This document shows positions 1 to 11,000 of a DNA stretch of 64,000 bases, in pieces. How positions within the stretch are numbered: position 1 is the first letter of the stretch; each line of letters opens with the position of its first letter. A model generated the notes under the pieces. The model ran no database searches. It saw nothing but the letters and a program-made list of their open reading frames with translations, and was not told the origin of the DNA. A program made the translations under genes and the position numbers. Source of the DNA: Notospermus geniculatus (lineage: Eukaryota; Nemertea; Pilidiophora; Heteronemertea; Lineidae); NCBI GenBank assembly GCA_002633025.1, contig NMRB01000026.1, positions 190,011-254,010 of the forward strand, read 5' to 3'.

Positions 1-560
1 AGCAAGCTGTTCTATTCTATACCAGTCACGTTCAGAAGATTGCTCAGCGAAGCACAAACTTTCCTCCAGGCTGGGAGGTGACCACTGGAAATCTACTGGA
101 AACCATGACACAGTTTCAGTTCTGACTGGTCATCTCAGGAATTTTCAGTGGTCACCACTGGAATCCACATATTTTCAGTGGTCACCACTGGAATCCACAT
201 ATTTTCAGTGGTCACCACTGGAATCTACACTGGCCACCACTGGATTACTCAATGCTTACCACTGAAATTCCCACTGTTGACTCCTGGAATCCCCACTGAT
301 TACCACTAGAATCCCCACTGGTTTCCACTAGAATCCCCACTGATTACCACTAGAATCCCCACTGATTACCACTAGAATCCCCACTGGTTTCCACTAGAAT
401 CCCCACTGGTTTACACTGGAATTCTCACTGGTCATATCAGATTTGTCATTGGTTATCACTGGAATCCCCATTCGTTTCTTCAAGAATCCCCACTAATTTC
501 CACTCAAATCTGCACTGAAAATCCCACTGGAATTTTCAGTGGTTAAAACTGACTAGCAAT
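1..560. repeat. Degenerate minisatellite, CCACTGGAATC core
   Basis: The block is built from variants of a CCACTGGAATCC core. Positions 141-230 hold three nearly identical 30-bp units (TTTTCAGTGGTCACCACTGG core). Positions 285-420 hold shorter units of about 20 bp with a CCACTAGAATCCCC core. CAGTGGTCACCACTG is itself palindromic, so the units can fold. No coding signal is seen. The array lies downstream of the last recognised PLXDC exon. Confidence 0.9.
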
Positions 561-719
561 TGACTACTGGAGGTGGGTAAAGAAGAGATGCAGCTCCAAG
601 GAGCGCCTACACAGGACAGGATGAGAAATAGAAGGCAGAGAGAAAGGACAGGTGACCAACATACCTAGAACACCGTAACGGAAACTCCACGCCACCTGGG
701 GCCGACACTGGTGAGAGCA

Positions 720-1012
720 AAATGGTAATGCTGTCATGTGACATGAGTGTCAAATGTCATGTGACATAAAGCAGCCAATCAACATGAATGTCATACATCA
801 TGTGACATAAAGCAGCTAATCTGGTCATGTAACATAAAGCAGCCAATCAGCATAAGTGTCATACATCACATGACATAAATCAGTCAATCAACATGAGTGT
901 CATACATCACATGACATAAAGTAGCCAATCAGCATGAATGTCATACATCATGTGACATAAAGCAGCCAATGAGCATGTGTCATACATCATGTGACATAAA
1001 GCAGCAAATCAT
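720..1012. repeat. Minisatellite of about 41 bp, about six copies
   Basis: Six imperfect units share the words GTCATACATCA, TGTGACATAAAGCAGCC and AATCAGCATGA. The word TCATACATCA recurs near 790, 859, 900, 941 and 980, which gives a period close to 41 bp. The stretch 560-719 before it and 1013-1898 after it show nothing I can annotate. Confidence 0.9.
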
Positions 1013-1898
1013 CTGTGTCTCTCTCACTGTGTGGATCACCCACATTGATGACAGACTCAAGGTTGGCTCATTCACCAGTGACAGAATTTCCAGTGGTCAA
1101 TGTAGACCCCACTAGAAGATGGCACGACGAGAATTGACCATATCCAGCTATAAGAGGAGCACGACAAGATCAGTAAAATGGGACACATACCACAGACAGC
1201 CTTGTAGACTTAACAGACTGTCTAATCTACAAGAAAGACTCTACAGAGACAGCCTCAGCAGCGGGACACAACCACTGGATACTAACATCTCATGAAACCA
1301 AGAAACAGATGGAACAACTCAAGCTGAACGAAACAAGACGCAATCTAAAATCTGACGAATTTTACAGAAAGGTAACAAAAAGATATACATGTATTCGCTA
1401 ACGATGTAATTTACTTAAAAGAAAATTGAATCAAGCAACTGAGGAGAATTCATACTTGACTTCTGATGTAAGCTCAAACATAACATCGCTTTTAATCTCC
1501 AAAGGAACGAAATTAAGAAAGGAATGTGTTCACATAATATTACTCTTACATGACATTTTACTGATTACTTTATGAATATTGTACGGTACACAAAACAGAT
1601 GTCTAGATGTCAGTATGCATGGGTTTACATTGACAACACAGGGTCTGTCACCAGTTGTTTGTCCCCAGTTTTGACTACCGGCTGTGTAAGGCCGTCTTGC
1701 CCTGACAACCATCCCGATCACTCCACCGTGCACGATTTTGATGACAGCAGTTGGGGTGAGCGTGATAAACAACACAATCTGCTGTGGTTGGAAATCAGGA
1801 GGCAAAGTCTCAAGCGTGAAGGGCCATTCCGGACGAGCTTTCACAGCACTGGCAACAGACCATCGATCACAGCAAACCACGTCAAATCTCATACTCAC

Positions 1899-2047
1899 CA
1901 CGGCTGCCGACGCACATCCCTTGGTGAGCCACGCCTGGCGATGGCGATCCATGCCATCGCTACAGCGCTTAAGCTTTGCGCACCAACGACAGGTAAATGT
2001 AATATTTGGCATAAAACAGGAATCACATCCTGTCTGTTGTATACAAG
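1899..2047 (-). CDS. PLXDC: PLXDC exon 10: PSI cysteine-rich module
   Basis: The exon is 149 nt, enters in phase 1 and leaves in phase 0. The acceptor is TTTTTCAG/CTTGTA behind a strong pyrimidine tract; the donor is GTG/GTGAGT. It encodes 49 residues with seven cysteines in PSI spacing (C-x5-C-x2-C-x8-C-x2-C-x5-C-x15-C) and the family motif GMDRHRQAWL. A PNIT glycosylation sequon is present. PSI modules orient extracellular domains in plexins, semaphorins and integrins. The eighth PSI cysteine found in vertebrate PLXDC2 would lie in the next exon, which I do not see. Continuing past the donor brings in non-conserved sequence, so splicing at 1899 is preferred. Confidence 0.95.
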
Positions 2048-5000
2048 CTGAAAAAGAAGAGAAAACAGCATTTATCAAGCCTTCTTTAGGCAAGGCCACT
2101 GGATTCTAACTACTCTTTCTTTCCCTAATTTACTTATCCATCACATCCCACAAAACTGAGGGCTAGTGACTTCATAAAGGCCATGTTTCCTGTCCATCAT
2201 AAGGTCCGGTGTGGAAAGAACCACATGCGCTTCTGTAGCCACCAACCAGCAGTGTTTCTCCCAGAGGGGGGGGAGAGGGGGGATGATCCCCTCCTCAAAA
2301 ATTTCAAGGAGGGGATATCCCCCCCCCCCTCAAGTTTGCAGACTAACCTTTTTCAAACATCACTATTTTCACTTCAGTAGTGTTTTTCTTTAATTTCTTA
2401 CATTTCAAATGCAATTTTCATGCAGAAGGACGACTAATTTTGCATTTTGGAGTGTAAAAATGACTCTGGAGGCCATTTTAACCAAAAAAAAAACGAAAAA
2501 AAAATTTTTGAAAATTTTTTTTTCAGTTTTATTTCTCCCCCCTCCTTGAAAATCCTGGCGGAAACCCTGACCAGAGCTACACTTATTCTGTCTTGCAGCA
2601 CCCAAACTACAAGTCTAAAACATACTTACTTAAAAATGGTATTATCTTTACAGAAGTATTATTACCAATCTTCTTTTGATCAATCTCAACTCTGTGATAT
2701 TCATAAATTGTTCTCCGACGCAAATCTGAAATAATTCCCAACAAAATCTCATGACGAAGTCACAATGAGCATGACTGCAGATGAAAGTCATGATTCTGAA
2801 CAAGTTATGTCCTGGTTAGAGGGGTATCCAAAACAAGAAATTCAGGCACTTACTCAGCTAATAAAGTTCAGAATGTAAGGAATGTAAGGCTTGCTTGGAA
2901 AGTTAACATTCACTCTGTACTCAAATTTGGGATGGAACAACTGATAATTTTCAATTTCATCATCACTCATGACAGTGACCTTCGTAAAAGTCACGATCAA
3001 CACCTTCATGAAGGTCAACACCATGACCTTCGGAAAGGTCAACACCTTCCCTTCAGAAAGGTCAAGTCATTCAGGAAGGTCACAACATTGACCTTCAGGA
3101 AGGTCACAACCATGACCTTCAGGAAGGTCAAGACACTGACCTTCAGTAAGGTCACAAACAAGCCCTTCAGGAAGGTCAAGACAATGACCTTCAGGAAGGT
3201 CAAGACAATAACCTTCAGAGGTCAAAACAGGCACGTAAAGAATTTTGCCATTTACGGAGGCAGGACATCACTGGACAGAAATACCTACATTAAAAGCATT
3301 CAAAGAAAGAGTGCTTTTGTTTCAAAAGTTGCTGACTCGTACAATATGCCACATCTCACAGTTATCTCATTTTATTTCAAAGTTCTATCTAGTGTCTGCA
3401 TCAGGAGAAAACGGTCTGTTGATTCACATGTAGAAGGAGATGTATGGCCTAACAATGACCTTGAAATGACCTTGACCTTGATGTCAAGGTCACTCAGTGA
3501 GAGTGGTTGATTCCAAAGTGATTTTAAACACTTTCTTGCCCTGTTTATGAACTTATGACGAAATGACAAGCGGCATATTTCAATTTTCATAGGACTACTG
3601 CTGAGTTGCACTGAAGTGACAGTGGACACCGACGAGAGATAGATATCTTATGCCCCATTTCTAAACCATTAATTCGGATAGAAAGCATAGATACATGTTC
3701 AACAAATGGCCAAACAAGAAATTCAAGATCATGTATAATCTTCACATGTACAGAGAGATAAGATCGCTTGTCGCCCGAGGCGGGGATCAAAACGACGACT
3801 GTCCAAATCTCTCAACCACGGGAAGGTTGCCGAAACATATTAAAATCGTGCCGGCAACCAATATTTTTCTTCATACATAGTTTTCATTGTAACATTTTTA
3901 CAGAAAGGAGCGCGAAACAGGAAGCAGAATTGACATGGGTTGTTAGGTGCAACCAGCATTGATTCTTGAATCATTTTTCAGTGAAGTTCAGTGATTGAAA
4001 GTTTTGGGCTGACCACACAGGAAGTCCGATAGTGCTTTTGGTGCCTATCAGCGGTTTAGTTAACGGGAAACCATGTTGTTACTAACTGCCGATAGGTACC
4101 AGTAGCACTGTCAGACTTTCTGTGCGGTCGGCCTTGGACAGCAGTCACGTAAAGCGTCATCAACAGACCATCACAAAACAAGTCACGGCGGACTTCTCAG
4201 TTACATCATGCAACAAAATCATGTATCGTTCAAAACAAAACAATTGGGGCGGGGCGTTGAACACCAAGTATACTCTACACTGAACGATGCTTGGTTCGGG
4301 GGATGGGGAGTGGTCCTTAGTTGTCCAGCGAGTACATACAATAATACAATGCTGTTCATTGCAACATGTTACATTTTACATATAAATTTTTAAAACAATG
4401 ATCAAGATGAAATAACATGGGTGTGGTACAGGCACGCTTGGCTAGCCAAGAATGAACTATGGAAAACCGTTATGGTTTTATTACTCACTGGACTAAACTC
4501 AGGCCATAACTGATGAACAAAATATCACCCCTTACCACTTTCAGCTTGATATTCGAAAATGTAAATTTTCATCAATGCAGTTGACAGTAAGACGCAATTA
4601 CATAATAAAGTCAATCTTAAATCTTTTTTTTTTCGTTAGAATACTGTACATCTTTTACCATGGCACACTGGGAATCAAATTTTTCTTTGTCTCTTTTTTC
4701 TGGGGACACCCTGTAAGTGACTAATTAGTCAATTAAGAAATCACATACAAAAACTGTCAATCACTTTTTCCATCTTCTGAATCAATTTAACAGAATTTCG
4801 AGGGGATGACCAGTTTTCACTTCCTTACTTCTGTAAGGGAATTCTTCCAACAGATTTTGCGATTTTTTAAAATTTTTTGTTCAAAATATGCAACTGAGAA
4901 GTTCAAAATCTCACCTCTCCCGAAGAGATATCTGAGAATATCTAAGAAATGAAATCAGAAGTGAATTTGATGAAGGTAATGTACAACATAGAAGTAAAAG

Positions 5001-8000
5001 CAGTTGAATGTGCTGCTTCAGGGCCAGCAGCTACTCATGCAGAATACAGTGCAGGCCCTGATGCTGTGTATTCAATGTGAACTGCCACTACATCAGCTGC
5101 ATTTCAGAAGCTGATTTCGGTGACTGAAATTTCTGCCTCTTTGCCGTAAAAGTCATGAAATGGCCAGGGCCATTGTGCTCACCTCTGTGATAAGTCTCCA
5201 TCAAGTGTGAAACTGTGACTCTCATGGTCAATGTTGAGGATCAGTACAGAAAAGTTAAAGCTGAACACACCAAGTATTTTATGACGTGATCAGTATTATC
5301 AGTCAATGACATAAACTCAGGTGATGGCACGTCCAGAAGGAGTACAATTTCTGAATACAATGAATACAAGTGGTATTTGTGAACAAACTGCTTTCCTGTC
5401 TAGGTCACAGATGTCAAAAATTCTATTTTTCAAGATGGCCACCTGGTGGCCACACGTGACGTTCGTTGCGACTGAAATTTTAGCAGGAATGTACAGGATA
5501 CTTGCATAGATATTTAGACAACATTGAAACATCGTAACATTTACTATCGATGAGATATGGCCAAAGTCAATTTTTCAAGATGGCCGCCTGGCAGCCATGT
5601 TGAAGTCCAATCGAACCGAAATTTGGCATATAACTAGACGGTACCAAGACACATATTTAGGCACGGTTAAAGCATCCTAGCTACCCCTATTTATGAGGTG
5701 TGGGCCGAANATAATTAATGACAATTTTGTTTCATGCCTTTCAAAGATTTCTGGTTCCAATCTACCTTGACATACATGTAAATATACATGTACATGGTTA
5801 TAATGAGAAACATGTGAAAATGTGATAAACATACCAACATGCATCGGGTTGACAAAATCTCCAGCAAAAACAGTGACAATCTGACGACTGACTGACAAAC
5901 CTTGATGGAAGAATTCTTGAAAATTTATTGCAATAGATTGAAATCAAAAAGGCAGAGGTGTAGGCGTGTGGTCTGATATTGCTGATAACCTGAGAGATGC
6001 AGTTTTGTTAGATTTCAGCTCCATGCAGGTTAGCCAGGATTGTAGGAGGAAACCGGGGATGTTATCTAAGAACCAGCACCAGGAGAGGCGATTTCCGGAA
6101 GTGAGGACTAAAGATACCAAAATTAAGGGTGCATTATACAAGTACTGAATAATGTTGTTCGTCAGAGCGTGTTAGTGAGTGAAATGACAACGGTGAAGCT
6201 GTTTTGAAGAAAAATAATAAAAATATTGAAGTGGCCCATAGGGGGCGCTGTGAAGACAACCAGCCACCATAAAGAGTGTTCATTTCAAGTTGAAATTGAC
6301 AAGATTTCTGTATATTTCACGTAAGAACATGTGACAGCAAGATAAGGGCCGTCTGCTTTTCAATCTCAAGTTAATTTCAGTGTAACACTATAAATTGCCA
6401 AGGTCAAATGAACGTTTTGCAGAGATATACATTATGTACACAAAATATACAGCACTGTTGTCTCAACTTAACATGAAATGAACGTTGCGGACATTGAACA
6501 AAATGCGATGACTAACCGGAGCGAATCATAGTATCAATGTAATACGCATCTGCCATCCCCACTTTAACGGGATGCTCGGCTTTGCTGAGGTACTGGACGG
6601 CTTTAGGAACCTGGGAAAAAGAGCATGCAAAATAAAAACGGATGTTGCCATGCAAAAATAACGATAAATAAACCTGAATTAAAGGCAAGTTAGTAGATTG
6701 ATGGTCTCCAGGGGGCGCCAGTCACTGGAGTATATTCTGAGGCTTTTGATTGGCTATTTGATGGCCAATCAATGATAAGGATGATCAGGTGACCAGACCA
6801 TTACACCAGGAAAATATTCAAAATCATCCATGCAAATATGGCCTTGCGTATATGACAAACATTCGACACATACTGAATTTAACTGGCTTGTCAAAATTGC
6901 CCGTGGGTTCAATTTTGCGCCGTCATGTATTCAACTGCCGATTTCAATATTTTTGTCTTGTTGATTTCAACTAGACGAAACACAGCAAAACGGAACTCAG
7001 GTATTAGTCAAATTTGTATTCATCCTCATATGTTACAATCAATTTCAATAGGTGGCGCCCCAGGGAAATGATTAATACATCAAAGGGTTGGACTGATGTG
7101 CCGAAATGCCTCCATCAGCCGCGGTTGGTGATAACCAGAAGCAAATGTGTCAGCCGTTAAAATCAATTATTGACAACGTGATATCTATCACATTCATTTT
7201 CTAATTTGATTAAATTCTGATCATATATTTGGAAACAGACGTGTTTGGTTGCTTTCGGGCGGAATGTTCTGTGTTTTAAATCAGATCGGTGACACTGCCA
7301 AGACTCGGAGAGGAATTTGTTGGAAAATTCTAAAATGAACTCCAAAACATCATCATCCAAACACTCCTACCCTCGACCATTCCAAGGGAAGGGAGTGTAG
7401 TCAAAGGATGAAGTGACCGTAGGCCTTGTTGATATGCCAAGATGGCTCCAAGATTGAGAACACGTATGATACAATTCCAACCCTGTAGGACTATGTTACC
7501 GAAAACTGGCATTTTCTTGCAGATTTTGGGAAAATGGCAAAAAGGGGTGCTTCAGTCTTCCCCCTCCCCCATATAACCTTCATTCCTAATACTACCATTT
7601 AAACCCAGTGTAATGGAGGCTTTCAGCACAGGAAACTGAAAATCAAATAATGATGATAAGACCAAAATCACAACTGATACAATCCATGCATAACAAGACC
7701 ACGTGGGGTAGGACTAAGACCACATTCCAGATTTCCAACCTGAGCCGTTCTGAAGCCTTGCAGGGGATTCAACCCCAGCGACAAGAGAGAACTGGCCTAT
7801 CATCTCATAATGAGGCTCTACCAAGGCCGGAAATCTAGACTGCGGCATGATTTCCAACAGGGGGCGTAGACTCACTTGATATATTTGAATAACGATCATA
7901 AATTGCCCGTGGGTTCAATTTTGCGCCGTCATGTATTCAACTGCCGATTTCAATAATTTTGTCTGTTGATTTCAACTAGATGAAACAGGGCAAAACGGAA

Positions 8001-11000
8001 CGCAGATATTAGTCAAATTTGTATTCATCCTCATATGTTACAATCAATTTCAATAGGTGGCGCCCCAGGGAAATGATTAATACATCAAAGGGTTGGACTG
8101 ATGTGCCGAAATGCCTCCATCAGCCGCGGTTGGTGATAACCAGAAGCAAATGTGTCAGCCGTTAAAATCAATTATTGACAACATGATATCTATCACATTC
8201 ATTTTCTAATTTGATTAAATTCTGATCATATATTTGGAAACAGACGTGTTTGGTTGCTTTCGGGCGGAATGTTCTGTGTTTTAAATCAGATCGGTGAAAC
8301 TGCCAAGACTCGGAGAGGAATTTGTTGGAAAATTCTAAAATGAACTCCAAAACATCATCATCCAAACACTCCTACCCTCGACCATTCCAAGGGAAGGGAG
8401 TGTAGTCAAAGGATGAAGTGACCGTAGGCCTTGTTGATATGTCAAGATGGCTCCAAGATTGAGAACACGTATGATACAATTCCAACCCTGTAGGACTATG
8501 TTACCGAAAGCTGGCATTTTCTAGCGAATTTTGGGAAAATGACAAAAAGGGGTGCTTCAGTCTTCCCCCTCCCCCACATAACCTTCATTCCTAATACTAC
8601 CATTTAAACCCAGTGTAATGGAGGCTTTCGGCACAGGAAACTGAAAATCAAATAATGATAAGACCAAAATCACAACTGATACAATCCATGCATAACAAGA
8701 CCACGTGGGATAAGACTAAGACCGCATTCCAGATTTCCAACCTCAGCCGTTCTGAAGACTTGCAGGGGATTCAACCCAAGCGACAAGAGAGAACTGGCCT
8801 ATCATCTCATCATGAGGCTCTACCAAGGCCGGAAATCTAGACTGCGGCATGATTTCCAACAGGGGGCGTAGACTCACTTGATATATTTGAATAACGATCA
8901 TAATAATATGCGTCGGACAGGCCAACTTTTACCGGGTGATTGTTCCGTGGTAGGGCCGAGATATCTTTTGGCACCTGATGAGGAAGCATGTGAAGAAATA
9001 ACAGAAGGCTTAACCAGTTCAGTGCCGGAATATTTTGACATATTTTACATAGAATGCTGTCGTCCAGTATACCGGGACGAGATATCATTTTTAACACTAC
9101 TTTACATTGAACCGGCATCATGAGTCAACCTGCGGTGTTCAGCATCATGAGGCACTGGCCTTGTCCTTGACCTTGCAAATGACCTTGAACCATCAAAGGT
9201 CATGGTCACTTCATCATGCTGTTACAAGCAGTCATTCATCAAGCCTATTGAGACATGCTTTGGATGATCAATTTTTACAAGCTTTATGAGAACAGGGAAC
9301 ACATGAATGGACCACCCTATTTATTCTGTTCCAAAGAAACTAGTGGTGGACAATTCTACGCAATTTTTTCAGCTCCCTTCCAACAAAATTCACACCCTTA
9401 CACATCATTCATAATAGAGATGTTTCCAGCACTGTTGAAGATAGGTCCATCAAATTTTCTACAGGGGTACCTCAAGGCACATTAGTTCCAGTTTCCACCA
9501 TCAGGTGGCATCAACAGGATTGTCGCCATGTTCAATTTTGGCCACCGGGCATGGGGATCAAACTCTATCATGTGCATCCTGCTTTCTGGAGGGAATGTCA
9601 AGCGTCAAACGAATCAATGCACTCTAACAAAGGTCAGACAAGGTCAAAGGTCACTTACTTGTTTATAGTTAAATAAAATAACTCCATCATCACGTAAAGC
9701 AGCTTGAAAAGTAAATGGTCCCGCTGGAAGGAGACAGGGAAAAATCTTAAATGGAATCAAGTAAATACAGCCTTACCATGTCAATCACTGGATGAAATTA
9801 GTAAATGCTTTTACTTGAGTTTTGCACTGTGCACTCCAATGCATTTGTACAGCAGAAAAACTGTTTGATAGATTTCGTGACGAAATACTAGGTGTCTCTT
9901 TAACCGTGTAAAATGAAAACTAGGTCACAGTCGTGCTTCATTTCCTTCAACGCCATTCCGGTGTCCACTGATTATATTATCCAAACATTCTTCCCACAAA
10001 AGAAGAATTGGACCGGCACGGACTTCCAAAAATACATCTGATTTCATCATTTGTACAACGACCTGATTTTTGTTTAGTAAACATTGGCCATTCTGCCACT
10101 CATGTTCAACCTATATCTATGCACGAACACAACCCATGCATGCTTTGAATATCTCAACCGGAGACTTACCATAGGACTTCAACCATGTACAACAACACCA
10201 AACTTCGATACAACATTGACCATCCACTTTGCTCATGTTGGTAAACACATCCAAGATCCTGGCCCTCTCTTGATCTTGGTCATTTTGAAATGGCCTCTTT
10301 GTTTTGGAAGTTGCTGATGAGACCATAACTCTAGATGATGCACTCACTTCTATTGATCACTCTCAGATGACCTTGACCCCACGGTACACTCAACCCTCAT
10401 TTGGCCTCAATGACCTTGACCCTCTATGAAGCTTAACCCTGATTTTGATCAGTCTCAGATGACCTTGACCCGGGAATACACTCAGCCCACATTTATGGCT
10501 CCAATGACCTTGACCCTCTATGACACTACACTCTGATTTTGATCATTTCAGATGACCTTGACCTGAACACACTCAGCCCTCACTTTGCCCCAATGACCTT
10601 GACCCTCTACGATGCTACGCCCTGGTTTTGAAAATCAAAAGTTGCCTTACTTTGATTGTTATCCTTACCCTCATCATCTTTTAGTTGGATATTCTGCCAC
10701 TGGACCAGGAACATGGTACCTGAAGAGAGGATGTTGGTAATCATGCAAGTAAGAAAACGTAAGAAACTCTGGTGATGATTTAGCCATGATTTGTAGAAAA
10801 GGTAAGAATGGTGAAGTGGAAACATCTAGAGCTTGTCACCGCTGAGATCCTGGGTTCGATTCCCAGTTGGCCCAGAATTTATGTGAATGGGCAACTCTCT
10901 TTATAGCTCCAGTTTCCTCCTACATTACAAGCAAATCCTCCATACTGTCTAAACAGCCTGTAACGAACCAAGTTAAGAGTATGGCCTTGAATCACACTAT

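Noticed and set aside
665-695. Possible 31-nt PLXDC micro-exon on the minus strand (CAG/GTGGC ... CTAG/GTATGT)
   Set aside because: Phases would fit after exon 10, but the ten encoded residues do not resemble the juxtamembrane or cytoplasmic part of PLXDC, and such short matches arise by chance.
1-1012. CRISPR-like array of short repeats
   Set aside because: Repeats are degenerate, adjacent and without unique spacers of constant length, and the window is eukaryotic.
5944-6141. Minus-strand frame whose words (MELK...TPTPLP) superficially resemble PLXDC VELQ...TPLP
   Set aside because: It lies in an antisense SINE tail, and the real exon for this segment is 2725-2630 with correct splice sites and phase.
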